DNA of 64,000 nucleotides from Clostridia bacterium (GTDB taxonomy: Bacteria > Bacillota > Clostridia > Oscillospirales > Acutalibacteraceae): the NCBI GenBank assembly GCA_017416345.1, contig JAFQCR010000001.1:1-64000 (forward strand), in the 5' to 3' direction. The number at the start of each line of letters is the position of its first letter. Within the stretch, counting starts at the first letter, position 1. Shown here piece by piece: positions 1-8,928 of this stretch. The position numbers and the translations under genes were made by a program. The notes under the pieces were generated by a model, which saw only the letters and a list, made by a program, of their open reading frames with translations, did not search any database and was not told where the DNA came from.

Positions 1-2
1 TA

Positions 3-1223
3 ATGAACGCTACTCAAAGTAGCGATGTACGCGGTGATGTTTACGAATACATATCATCAAGGCTGCAAGTAAATGGTATGGCAGGAGCGTTCCGCACTCC
101 GCGTCATATTATCAATATGATTGTTGAGATGGTGCAACCTAAACCTGATGATGTTATCTGTGACCCTGCTTGCGGCACGGCGGGATTTTTGGTTAGTGCC
201 GGAAAATATTTGAGAGAACATCACAAAGAAGAAATTTTCTTTGACAGGCAGAAAAAAGACCATTATATGAACCATATGTTCTTTGGTTACGATATGGATC
301 GAACCATGCTCCGTATCGGTGCTATGAATATGATGACCCACGGTGTTGAGCATCCCTTTATCGAATACCGCGACAGCCTTTCCGATCAAAATCCCGATAA
401 GGACAAGTATTCGCTTATATTGGCCAACCCGCCGTTTAAGGGCAGCCTGGATTACGACACCGTTTCGACCGATCTTTTGAAGGTCTGCAAAACCAAGAAG
501 ACCGAGCTGCTTTTCTTAGGCTTATTTCTGCGTATGCTTCGCATCGGTGGCAGATGCGCCTGCATCGTTCCCGACGGTGTTCTGTTCGGTTCTTCTACCG
601 CTCATAAGGCTATCCGCAAGGAAATTATTGAAAACAACCGTCTTGAGGCGGTCATCTCGATGCCTTCCGGTGTGTTCAAGCCGTATGCAGGCGTTTCCAC
701 GGGTATTCTTATCTTTACCAAGACTGGACACGGCGGTACCGATAACGTTTGGTTTTACGATATGCAGGCCGACGGCTTCAGCCTTGACGACAAGCGCAGT
801 CCCGTTGCCGAGAACGATATTCCCGATATAATCGCACGTTTTCATAGCCTTGCCCAAAACGGCAAACAAAAAATTGTAGGGGACGGCGCCCACGACGTCC
901 CGCCTCGTTCCAACGGTAAACAAAGCAACGTAGGGACAGGCGTCCCCGACTGTCCGCAAAACCTCGACGGTGAGCAGAAAAATGTAGGGGACGGCGCCCA
1001 CGACGTCCCGTTCAACGAGGCCGAAAACCCCCGCACCGCAAAATCGTTTACGGTGCCCAAGGAGGAGATCGTGCAGAACGACTACGACCTGTCGATCAAT
1101 AAATACAAAAAGACCGAGTACAAGCCCGTAGAATACCCTTCCACCGCCGAAATAATGACCGACCTCCACGAACTCGAAATGCAGATAACAAAAGCATTGG
1201 CAGAATTGGAGGAAATTTTATAA
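3..1223 (+). CDS. hsdM: Type I restriction-modification DNA methyltransferase HsdM, 5' end outside window
   Basis: This is the modification subunit of a type I restriction system, an N6-adenine DNA methyltransferase working with HsdS and HsdR. The visible 406 residues hold the SAM-binding motif I (DPACGTAGFL, about residues 54-63) and the catalytic motif IV (NPPF, about 141-144). The family's N-terminal helical domain, usually over 100 residues, is missing; the visible start resembles the middle of other HsdM proteins, so the true start lies upstream of the window. Residues about 292-337, between the catalytic core and the C-terminal tail, are encoded by three units of a repeat that is otherwise intergenic here. 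The stop overlaps the next start (TAATG). Confidence 0.93.
   Translation: MNATQSSDVRGDVYEYISSRLQVNGMAGAFRTPRHIINMIVEMVQPKPDDVICDPACGTAGFLVSAGKYLREHHKEEIFFDRQKKDHYMNHMFFGYDMDRTMLRIGAMNMMTHGVEHPFIEYRDSLSDQNPDKDKYSLILANPPFKGSLDYDTVSTDLLKVCKTKKTELLFLGLFLRMLRIGGRCACIVPDGVLFGSSTAHKAIRKEIIENNRLEAVISMPSGVFKPYAGVSTGILIFTKTGHGGTDNVWFYDMQADGFSLDDKRSPVAENDIPDIIARFHSLAQNGKQKIVGDGAHDVPPRSNGKQSNVGTGVPDCPQNLDGEQKNVGDGAHDVPFNEAENPRTAKSFTVPKEEIVQNDYDLSINKYKKTEYKPVEYPSTAEIMTDLHELEMQITKALAELEEIL
877..1011 (+). repeat. Three GTAGGG-family repeat units inside hsdM, in frame
   Basis: Units lie at about 877-904, 931-959 and 984-1011. Each begins GTAGGG and ends GTCCC or GTCCGC; the first and third share the core GGGGACGGCGCCCACGACG. 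They are translated as VGDGAHDVP, VGTGVPDCP and VGDGAHDVP without a frameshift. Related units occur between genes at 16050, 19803, 39313 and 46404. Confidence 0.85.
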
Positions 1224-1807
1224 TGATTTTTGATTTCCCTAATATTTCATTTTCGGACCGAGAATGGGAGTATATCATTTGTAAGGTGTTAAAGGGATGG
1301 ACAGAAATTCCGCTTAACAGCGTGTGGGGATATGATATTGATACTGTGAGGTTTTATGATGCCATTATCGGCACTTTGCTGAAACATACCGAAACAATGG
1401 TGTCTGAAAATGAACCGCAATTAAATCACGTTTTTATAAACTCATGGAAATATCAAGGCAAAATATATCGAGTACTGCATCCATGCCCTAAACGCAGAGG
1501 GAGCGCAAGAACAAAACTGCCTAAAGTGGATTACAATGGTTTGATTGCTCATTGGACTACTGATTACACCTTTAGGGGCTTGATGTATAAGTTGTCTAAA
1601 CGTGAAAAGTATGTGATCTTGGAAGCGGATACAAACGAACATTTCGGATTTGATGTTAATAAGTATCGTCAGACTAAAGGGGTCAGCCTTGGACATACAG
1701 AAAAAGAAAATGAGATAATTTTTCCTATGTACAAAGAGTGCGTGACAAAAGAGTATCGAATGACAATTGAAGAATTTGTGAAAATGAAACAGGAGGACAA
1801 GAATTGA
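1223..1807 (+). CDS. Uncharacterised protein in hsd operon, possible ADP-ribosyltransferase fold
   Basis: I do not recognise this 194-residue protein with certainty. It is soluble, with no signal or membrane segment. A loose match to the R / S-T-S / E-x-E signature of ADP-ribosyltransferases can be drawn: Arg83 in KIYRV, H-W-T-T at 110-113 in the slot of the STS strand, followed by an aromatic-rich helix, and Glu162-Asn-Glu164 before a hydrophobic strand (IIFP). This is an inference from pattern only. It overlaps hsdM by one base and the next gene by four, so it is co-translated with the restriction system and is probably an accessory or effector gene. Its base composition is more AT-rich than the downstream core genes. 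Confidence 0.6.
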   Translation: MIFDFPNISFSDREWEYIICKVLKGWTEIPLNSVWGYDIDTVRFYDAIIGTLLKHTETMVSENEPQLNHVFINSWKYQGKIYRVLHPCPKRRGSARTKLPKVDYNGLIAHWTTDYTFRGLMYKLSKREKYVILEADTNEHFGFDVNKYRQTKGVSLGHTEKENEIIFPMYKECVTKEYRMTIEEFVKMKQEDKN

Positions 1808-2184
1808 GTTTATTTGAAAAGAAGATATATAATGTTAAAAACGAAATAGATTATGATAAACTTGCCGATGCGATAGTTAGCGCACAAGAACGTAAGGAAC
1901 AGAAAGATAGGGAGGCTTTTTCAAAAGCAAAGGTTAAAGGTCTCTCGAAGTTATTGGCTATAGTATTGATTATAGCGGCCATTGTGATGTTTGTTGGTGG
2001 CGTTGATCTTATTATTTCGAAATCATATATGAACGGATTTAAAGCAATTATGTGCGCTGCTGTTTTTATTGTTTTAAATCGTATACTTTGCATAATGGCT
2101 AAAACGAGAAAAGTTGATATTATCCTTAATCTTACATCTATCGTTTTGGCCATGGTGTCTGTCGCCATAAGCGTATTCGATTAG
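1804..2184 (+). CDS. Small membrane protein of the hsd operon
   Basis: The 126-residue protein has a charged N-terminal helix (about 1-45), then three hydrophobic segments: about 48-70 (LLAIVLIIAAIVMFVGGV), 78-95 and 105-125. The start is a TTG overlapping the stop of the upstream gene, which indicates translational coupling. No known family is recognised. With the upstream gene it forms a two-gene insert between hsdM and hsdS, suggesting a soluble plus membrane pair. Confidence 0.65.
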   Translation: MSLFEKKIYNVKNEIDYDKLADAIVSAQERKEQKDREAFSKAKVKGLSKLLAIVLIIAAIVMFVGGVDLIISKSYMNGFKAIMCAAVFIVLNRILCIMAKTRKVDIILNLTSIVLAMVSVAISVFD

Positions 2185-2195
2185 TGGGTGATGTT

Positions 2196-3338
2196 ATGTT
2201 AAATATGGTTAAGCTTGGAGATGTAGCAACTTATATAAACGGCTATGCGTTTAAGCCATCAGATTGGTCTGATCAAGGTTTGCCGATTATTCGCATTCAA
2301 GATTTAACGGGTAATTCTTATCAAGCAAATCGCTATAAAGGTGCATATGATTCTAAATATGAAATCGTTGATGGTGATGTTTTAATCTCATGGTCGGCGA
2401 GTCTTGGCGTTTATATTTGGCAAGGAGAGACTGCTTTGCTTAATCAGCATATTTTCAAAGCGGTCTTTGATAAGGTGAATGTTGATAAAAACTTCTTTAT
2501 TCATCAAGTGAGAACTATTCTTGAAAAAGCGGTTTCTGCAACGCACGGTGCTACAATGAAACATCTTACTAAACCTGTATTTGATGCGTTGCCGTTTTAT
2601 TTGCCGAGTATCGAAGAGCAAAGGAAAATCACAAGAAAACTCGATGAGGTATGTGCTTTAATCGAACTGAAAAAACAGCAATTAAAAAAGCTTGACGAAC
2701 TCGTCAAATCCCGATTTATCGAACTGTTTGGAGATCCCGAATACAATGAAAAGCAATGGGCGGTACTTAAATTAGAAACACTTTGCTCCGTTAGTTCAAG
2801 CAAGAGAATATATCAGAACGAGTTGAGCGCAGAAGGTATCCCGTTTTTAAGAATATCTGACCTTGTAAATAGAATGGATACGGGATCAACTGAATGTGAA
2901 CTCTATATTCCAGAAGAAAGATACGAAGAACTCAAAGTCTCAGGCTTAGTTCCGGTTGCAGGTGATATGTTGCTCACCGCAAGAGGAACTCTTGGAAGGT
3001 GTTACACACTTACTGCAAGTGATAAATTTTATTTCCAAGACGGAATGATAACTTGGCTTTATGGCTTTGACAAAAAACTTACAACGAACTACCTAACACA
3101 TTTATTTTCAATGAGTGGTTTTCGTAAGCAAATAGATAGTTTACAGGCAGGTTCAACCGTGGCGTATCTTTCCATTGCGATGACAAAGAAATTGGATGTT
3201 ATGCTTCCGCCGATAGAACTCCAAAACCAATTCGCAGCCTTCGTCGAACAGACCGACAAATCAAAATTGGCAGTTCAGCAAAGTCTTGAAAAACTTGAAA
3301 CTATGAAAAAAGCACTGATGCAACAATATTTCAGATGA
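2196..3338 (+). CDS. hsdS: Type I restriction system specificity subunit HsdS
   Basis: The protein of about 380 residues supplies DNA target recognition for the HsdM/HsdR complex. It shows the typical two target-recognition domains, each followed by a conserved helical spacer: the first ends with P(S)IEEQRKIT and a Lys/Leu-rich coiled coil ending LVKSRFIELFGDP, the second with PPIELQNQFAAFVEQTDKS and a second coil. I prefer the ATG at 2196, preceded by GGGTG, over the in-frame GTG at 2184 that overlaps the previous stop. Both domains are full length, so it should recognise a bipartite site. Confidence 0.93.
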   Translation: MLNMVKLGDVATYINGYAFKPSDWSDQGLPIIRIQDLTGNSYQANRYKGAYDSKYEIVDGDVLISWSASLGVYIWQGETALLNQHIFKAVFDKVNVDKNFFIHQVRTILEKAVSATHGATMKHLTKPVFDALPFYLPSIEEQRKITRKLDEVCALIELKKQQLKKLDELVKSRFIELFGDPEYNEKQWAVLKLETLCSVSSSKRIYQNELSAEGIPFLRISDLVNRMDTGSTECELYIPEERYEELKVSGLVPVAGDMLLTARGTLGRCYTLTASDKFYFQDGMITWLYGFDKKLTTNYLTHLFSMSGFRKQIDSLQAGSTVAYLSIAMTKKLDVMLPPIELQNQFAAFVEQTDKSKLAVQQSLEKLETMKKALMQQYFR

Positions 3339-3347
3339 GGAGATATT

Positions 3348-4637
3348 ATGAAAATTCAAATTATTTCAAACAAAAGCATATCTGTTAGTAGTAAACACAC
3401 AATAACTCGTTCCACTTTTAACAAACCATTTGAATTGGATGCTTACGATATAAACATTATATCTCTACAATATGAAAATATCTGGAAATGTGAGGAAAAT
3501 ATCAGCCAATATCTGGATATTACAAATGATTTTAAAAGTATTTTGCAAATGATAGTAAACTCAAAAACATCGGTAAACATTATTGCGTTGCCACAAAACT
3601 ACAAACATTATTATTATAAAAGCGTTAATGGCGGATACTATAACCATTGTGAACTAAAAGATGAACTTCAAAATCTACAGAAAAATTTGCTTGCTAGTAT
3701 ATTGCCACAACAAGTTAATGGTGCTTTTAAGCTTATATATGAAAACTCTGAAACCATAATTGAAAACACAGTGTACGAGTCAGCCTTCAGTATTATGAGC
3801 CAAACGATGCCAGAATTGACTAAAACTAAAGGTGGTGATAAAATCACAACTGCGTCATATAATAAAAACTTTATTATTACGACATTAAATCTGCCTAATG
3901 CCGATGAACGGCTAGATACTTTTATTAAAGCAATCGGTCTTGATAAAGAAAGAGAAGAATTGCCGCAATGGGTGGCTGACTATAGTTGTTTTGATGATGA
4001 TGAGCAACACAAATTTATTAATGATGCAAACGCAGAAATTGCGGAGCTGAACAAAAAGATAGAACACGCAAACATAAAATTGTGCGAAAATTTAAAATAC
4101 AAAAGTATTCTTTCGACTAATGGCGATGAGTTGGTTTCGGTTGTGTTTGAAATTTTGGAAAAAATCTTATGTTGTGATTTGTCTGGTTTTGTGGATGAAG
4201 GTAAGCAAGATTTTCTCATAAAGAAAGAAAATGTGACTTTTATAGGTGAAATCAAAGGTATTACTTCAAATGTTAAATCCGAAAATGTATCTCAGTTAGA
4301 TGTTCATTATCAATCATATTTAGAAGAATTGGGTGATAGCCACATTGCCGAAAATGTAAAGGCGCTTTTAATTATTAACCCATTTAGAACAAAACCGATA
4401 TTAGAACGAGAAAAAATTCATGAAAATCAAATCGCCCTTGCAAAACGAAATGATAGTTTGATTATAACGACAGAAGTATTACTGAAAATTTTTGAAAAGT
4501 TTCAAAACGGTGAAATATCAGGCGAAAGAATTGTATCTTTATTTAGCGCAAAAAGCGGTTTGTTGACATTGAATGATCTTTATTCAACAAACAAAAAAGT
4601 TGATAATAGGGCATATATTGTAGGTGGTAAATCATGA
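3348..4637 (+). CDS. Coiled-coil protein with PD-(D/E)XK nuclease-like C-terminal domain
   Basis: This 429-residue protein lies between hsdS and hsdR. The N-terminal ~200 residues match nothing I know. A coiled coil follows (about 220-250, NAEIAELNKKIEHANIKL). The C-terminal part has a plausible PD-(D/E)XK core: a helix with Glu (NGDELVSVVFEIL), Asp288 in QDFLI, and Glu301-x-Lys303 in FIGEIKG, followed by a strand (VKALLIINPF). This resembles restriction-type nucleases. It ends in an ATGA overlap with hsdR. It could be an extra nuclease effector carried by the system or an accessory subunit; function is inferred. Confidence 0.65.
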   Translation: MKIQIISNKSISVSSKHTITRSTFNKPFELDAYDINIISLQYENIWKCEENISQYLDITNDFKSILQMIVNSKTSVNIIALPQNYKHYYYKSVNGGYYNHCELKDELQNLQKNLLASILPQQVNGAFKLIYENSETIIENTVYESAFSIMSQTMPELTKTKGGDKITTASYNKNFIITTLNLPNADERLDTFIKAIGLDKEREELPQWVADYSCFDDDEQHKFINDANAEIAELNKKIEHANIKLCENLKYKSILSTNGDELVSVVFEILEKILCCDLSGFVDEGKQDFLIKKENVTFIGEIKGITSNVKSENVSQLDVHYQSYLEELGDSHIAENVKALLIINPFRTKPILEREKIHENQIALAKRNDSLIITTEVLLKIFEKFQNGEISGERIVSLFSAKSGLLTLNDLYSTNKKVDNRAYIVGGKS

Positions 4638-7600
4638 CCAACTTTGATTTTTTGGGGAAGGATGGGCGGTTTGAGAGTTTTGCTTCGGTTGCGGTGGCGG
4701 CTGAAAGGACTTTACATATCGATCTTTCTACCTGCATCATAAACTGCCGTCGGGCGATGGAAATGGCTGTCAAATGGATGTATTCCGTTGACGGCGCCCT
4801 TGTTATGCCCTGGCAGGACAATTTGGTCAGTCTGATGAACACCGAGGAGTTCCGTGACATCGTCGGCAACGATATCTGGCGAAGAATGGATTTCATTCGT
4901 CGTGTCGGCAACAATGCGGCTCACAGCGGTAAAAAGGTTACCAAAGAACAGGCTGAGCTTTGCTTAGAGAATCTTTTTGTTTTTCTTGATTTTGTGGCTT
5001 ATTGTTACGGCAGCGGTGAGTATAAAGAAGGGGAGTTCGACCGTTCTCTGCTTTCTCTTACTGTTGAAGAGGCGCTTGAATTTGTAAGTGATGAAGAGCT
5101 TGATATCAAGAGCCTTATCGAAGAAAATGCGGCTCTTAAGGCCGAACTTACCGCACGTCGTGAAGAACAGCAGCAGACTTATGTACCGAAGCCTTTGGAC
5201 ATTTCGGAGTATAAAACAAGAAAAATCTACATTGATTTTATGCTTCAGGATGCCGGTTGGACAGAGGGCAAAGACTGGATCAATGAATATGAGCTTCCCG
5301 GTATGCCCAACAAATCGGAGGTTGGCTTTGCTGATTACGTTCTTTTCGGCGATGACGGCAAGCCGCTTGCGGTACTTGAGGCGAAGCGCACTTGTGTGGA
5401 CGTATCAAAAGGCAGACAGCAAGCGAAATTATATGCTGACCTTTTGGAAAAAAAGTTTGGTCGTCGTCCTGTTATTTTCCTTTCCAACGGCTTTGATACT
5501 CGTATCACCGACAATCTTTATCCCGAGCGCAAGGTGGCAACCATCTATTCCAAGCGTGACCTTGAAAAAATGTTCAATCTGCAAACTATGCGGACAAGTC
5601 TAAACCACGTGGTAGTGGATAAGAACATCGCAGGACGTTATTATCAGGAAGGCGCAATTAAAGCCGTTTGCGATAGCTTTGGCAAGAAAAATCGCCGCAA
5701 AGCTCTCTTGGTTATGGCGACAGGTTCGGGTAAGACAAGAACCGTAATTGCTCTTTGTAAAGTGTTGCTTGATCACGGATGGGTTAAGAATATTCTATTC
5801 CTTGCTGACCGTAACTCTCTTGTTACTCAGGCAAAGCGTAGCTTTGTAAATCTTCTGCCCGATTTATCGGTAACCAACCTTTGTGAAGAAAAAGATAACT
5901 ATACCGCTCATTGCGTTTTCTCGACCTATCAGACGATGATGAATTGCATTGATTCCGTTAAGGACGAAAAAGGCAAATTGTTTACCTGCGGTCATTTTGA
6001 TTTAGTGATTTGCGACGAAGCGCATCGATCTATCTATAACAAGTATCGTGATATATTTGGGTTTTTTGACGCACCTTTGGTGGGTCTTACTGCTACGCCC
6101 AAAGATGAAATCGACAAGAACACTTATGAGGTTTTCGAACTTGAAAATGGCGTTCCTACATACGGTTATGAGCTTGCGGATGCAGTCAAAGACGGGTTCC
6201 TTGTTGATTTTATGTCGGTAGAAACCAAACTCAAGTTTATCGAGCAGGGTATCGTTTACGATGACTTGTCTGATGAAGACAAAGAGGAATATGAAGCCAC
6301 CTTTGCCCGTGATGGTGAACTGCCCGATAAAATCGGCTCGTCAGCACTTAACGATTGGATTTTCAATGAAGATACCATCAAAGAAGTGCTTAACTTACTG
6401 ATGACCAACGGCATTAAAATCGATTACGGTCAGAAGATCGGCAAAACCATTATCTTTGCTAAGAATCACCGTCACGCCGAGAAGATCTTTGAAGTATTCA
6501 ATAAAGAATATCCTCACTTGAACGGCTTTGCAAAGGTGATTGACAACAAAATCAACTATGCACAAAGTGCGATTGACGAGTTTTCCGATCCTAAGAAACT
6601 TCCGCAGATTGCAATCTCGGTTGATATGCTGGATACGGGTATTGATGTGCCCGAATGCTTAAATCTCGTATTTTTCAAAAAGGTTATGAGTAAGGCAAAG
6701 TTCTGGCAGATGATCGGTCGCGGAACACGTCTCTGCCCGGGACTGATTAACGGCGAAGACAAGAAAATGTTCTACATCTTCGATTTCTGCGGAAACTTTG
6801 AGTTCTTCCGCATGGGCGGAAAAGGAAGATCTGCCAACCAAATTGCTTTGCAGGGTGCAATTTTCAACCTTAAAGCGCAAATGGCATTTAAACTTCAGGA
6901 TTTGGCATATCAAATCGAAGAGTTGATAGCATTCCGCAAAGAGCTCGTGGACGATATGGTGCGGAAAGTAAAGGAACTGAACAAAGAGAACTTTGCCGTT
7001 CGTCAACACCTCAAATATGTTGAGTTGTATGCAAATCCCGATAACTATAATTCTCTTTCCTACGAGGATACTTTAATTATTGCAGACGAACTTGCACCGC
7101 TTATTACTCCTGATGAAGACGACCCTAAAGCGATGCGTTTTGATGCGTTAATGTATGGTATTGAACTGGCTTTCCTTGTTGGTAAGAAATACAGCAAAGC
7201 ACGCAGTGACCTATATAAAAAGGTTGCGGGAGTTGCAAGCGTTGCCAATATTCCCGAGATTATGGTACAGTCGGAGCTTATCAATAAAATTCTTCATACC
7301 GACTATGTGGATAATGCAGGCATTAACGAGTTCGAGCACATCCGCAAAAGTTTGAGAGATTTAATTAAATATATCCCGACGGGCGGTGCTATATATCACA
7401 CAAACTTTGACGACGAAATTCTTTCAATTGATTGGAATGAATCGGAACTTGAAAATGACGATTTGAAAAATTACAAAGCAAAAGCGGAGTTTTACGTTCG
7501 TCAACATCAGGATAATGAGGTTATCGCAAAACTTAAGTCTAACATTCCACTAAGCTCAGCCGATGTTAAAGTGTTAGAAGAAATTTTGTGGAGTGAAGTT

Positions 7601-7927
7601 GGCACTAAGGCGGACTATGAAGCGGAATTTGGTAAAAAGCCTCTCGGCGAATTTGTTCGCGAAATCGTAGGTCTTGATATGAGTGCCGCAAAAGAAGCGT
7701 TTGCGAAGTATTTGAACGATGTTAATCTCGATTCAAGACAGATTTATTTTGTCAATCAGATCGTTGAATATATCGTTCACAACGGTTTGATGAAAGATCT
7801 GTCTGTGTTACAGGAATCCCCCTTTACTGATAAGGGCAGTGTTGTAGAAGTTTTCACCGACCTTACCGTTTGGATGGGCATCCGCAAGATTATTGAGCAA
7901 GTAAATGCAAATGCAGTGGCGGCATAA
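4634..7927 (+). CDS. hsdR: Type I restriction endonuclease subunit R
   Basis: The 1097-residue motor and nuclease subunit translocates DNA and cuts it when the target is unmethylated. Domains in order: an N-terminal DUF4145-like helical region (about 1-130), the HsdR nuclease domain with Asp234 and Glu249-Ala-Lys251, a superfamily 2 helicase with Walker A GSGKT (about 363-367) and DEAH box (about 461-464), a second RecA domain with QMIGRGTR, and an EcoEI-type C-terminal domain that contacts the methylase. All key residues are present. The start overlaps the preceding gene by four bases. Confidence 0.96.
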   Translation: MTNFDFLGKDGRFESFASVAVAAERTLHIDLSTCIINCRRAMEMAVKWMYSVDGALVMPWQDNLVSLMNTEEFRDIVGNDIWRRMDFIRRVGNNAAHSGKKVTKEQAELCLENLFVFLDFVAYCYGSGEYKEGEFDRSLLSLTVEEALEFVSDEELDIKSLIEENAALKAELTARREEQQQTYVPKPLDISEYKTRKIYIDFMLQDAGWTEGKDWINEYELPGMPNKSEVGFADYVLFGDDGKPLAVLEAKRTCVDVSKGRQQAKLYADLLEKKFGRRPVIFLSNGFDTRITDNLYPERKVATIYSKRDLEKMFNLQTMRTSLNHVVVDKNIAGRYYQEGAIKAVCDSFGKKNRRKALLVMATGSGKTRTVIALCKVLLDHGWVKNILFLADRNSLVTQAKRSFVNLLPDLSVTNLCEEKDNYTAHCVFSTYQTMMNCIDSVKDEKGKLFTCGHFDLVICDEAHRSIYNKYRDIFGFFDAPLVGLTATPKDEIDKNTYEVFELENGVPTYGYELADAVKDGFLVDFMSVETKLKFIEQGIVYDDLSDEDKEEYEATFARDGELPDKIGSSALNDWIFNEDTIKEVLNLLMTNGIKIDYGQKIGKTIIFAKNHRHAEKIFEVFNKEYPHLNGFAKVIDNKINYAQSAIDEFSDPKKLPQIAISVDMLDTGIDVPECLNLVFFKKVMSKAKFWQMIGRGTRLCPGLINGEDKKMFYIFDFCGNFEFFRMGGKGRSANQIALQGAIFNLKAQMAFKLQDLAYQIEELIAFRKELVDDMVRKVKELNKENFAVRQHLKYVELYANPDNYNSLSYEDTLIIADELAPLITPDEDDPKAMRFDALMYGIELAFLVGKKYSKARSDLYKKVAGVASVANIPEIMVQSELINKILHTDYVDNAGINEFEHIRKSLRDLIKYIPTGGAIYHTNFDDEILSIDWNESELENDDLKNYKAKAEFYVRQHQDNEVIAKLKSNIPLSSADVKVLEEILWSEVGTKADYEAEFGKKPLGEFVREIVGLDMSAAKEAFAKYLNDVNLDSRQIYFVNQIVEYIVHNGLMKDLSVLQESPFTDKGSVVEVFTDLTVWMGIRKIIEQVNANAVAA

Positions 7928-7938
7928 AGGAGATTATT

Positions 7939-8373
7939 ATGGATATCAACAGAGCAAAAGAAACCATTTATGCATTAGCAGAAGGGATAGATCCTATAAC
8001 AGGCGAAGTTTTACCTGAAAATAATGTTTGTAATAAAAGCGAAGTAGTCAGAGCGCTTTATACAATTCTGAATGTTTACGAAGATGAAAAGCAAGTTCAT
8101 AAAGAAAATAAAAAAGAGCCAGATCATTATGATGTGGAGTTATATGAAAGATTAAAGATTCTAAGAAACCAAATCGCAACAGAAAAGAAATTTGCACCTT
8201 ACATGGTGTTGGCCAATACTCCTTTAATGCATTTGGCAGCACAAAAACCCACTTCAGAAAAAGATTTAAAAGGGATTTATGGTTTTGGTGACTCCAAAAT
8301 ACGACAATATGGTACAATTTTTATTAAAGAAATTCGTAATTATATTGAAGGTGTGACAAAGAAACATGATTAA
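7939..8373 (+). CDS. HRDC-domain protein
   Basis: This 144-residue protein has a C-terminal HRDC domain (about residues 70-138: LYERLKILRNQIA, then the IYGFGDSKIRQYG helix-turn). HRDC is the nucleic-acid-binding domain found at the C-terminus of RecQ helicases and RNase D. No helicase or nuclease is attached. The N-terminal third (AEGIDPITGEVLPENN) is typical of a group of stand-alone clostridial proteins. It starts 11 bases after hsdR and its end overlaps the deformylase gene, so it is part of the restriction operon. Confidence 0.75.
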   Translation: MDINRAKETIYALAEGIDPITGEVLPENNVCNKSEVVRALYTILNVYEDEKQVHKENKKEPDHYDVELYERLKILRNQIATEKKFAPYMVLANTPLMHLAAQKPTSEKDLKGIYGFGDSKIRQYGTIFIKEIRNYIEGVTKKHD

Positions 8374-8779
8374 AGAAATAGTACACGACCCAATTTTTCT
8401 TGGTGTTAAGTCGGAGATGGCGACCAAAGAAGACTTGCAGGTGGCACAGGATTTATTGGACACGCTTATTGCCAATAAAGATGGTTGCGTTGGTATGGCG
8501 GCGAATATGATTGGTGTGCGCAAGCGGATTATCGTATTTGATAACGAAGGTACATATATGACAATGTTTAACCCTGAGATTATCAAAAAATCAGGGCCAT
8601 ATAATACTGCGGAAGGTTGTCTTTCTCTTCTCGGTGGTCCCCGCCCGTGCAAACGCTATAAGTCTATCAAAGTTCGATGGCGAACCGCCGAGTTCCAAAC
8701 TTGCATCAAAACCTTTACCGGTTGGCCCGCGCAAATAATTCAACACGAAATCGACCATTGTGATGGGATTTTAATTTAA
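8366..8779 (+). CDS. def: Peptide deformylase, short clostridial type
   Basis: Peptide deformylase removes the formyl group from nascent proteins using a metal held by one Cys and two His. The 137-residue protein has the EGCLS motif and HEIDH (metal and catalytic residues), and a motif 1 reading GMAANMIG, where the usual Gln is Asn. That substitution is familiar in short clostridial homologues. It overlaps the HRDC gene by eight bases and closes the restriction operon. Whether it is the housekeeping copy cannot be judged from the window. Confidence 0.85.
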   Translation: MIKEIVHDPIFLGVKSEMATKEDLQVAQDLLDTLIANKDGCVGMAANMIGVRKRIIVFDNEGTYMTMFNPEIIKKSGPYNTAEGCLSLLGGPRPCKRYKSIKVRWRTAEFQTCIKTFTGWPAQIIQHEIDHCDGILI

Positions 8780-8828
8780 AATTATGGAAAGAGAATGAAT
8801 CCTCGACTGTCCGCAATAAAACAAAACT

Positions 8829-8859
8829 ATCCGCCCGAAGAAATTCGGGCGGATTTCTA
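8829..8859 (+). terminator. Intrinsic terminator after the hsd operon
   Basis: An 11-bp perfect stem, ATCCGCCCGAA (8829-8839) with TTCGGGCGGAT (8844-8854), closes a GAAA tetraloop and is followed by a short T-rich tract. Confidence 0.85.
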
Positions 8860-8928
8860 TTGTATTTCTTTGATCTTGTGATATAATATGATTAAAATTT
8901 TAACCCCCTTCACTTAAAGGTGACAATT

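Noticed and set aside
8780..8928. Search for a gene between the hsd operon and the ACT-metallo-beta-lactamase gene
   Set aside because: Only the terminator and a short AT-rich stretch are present.
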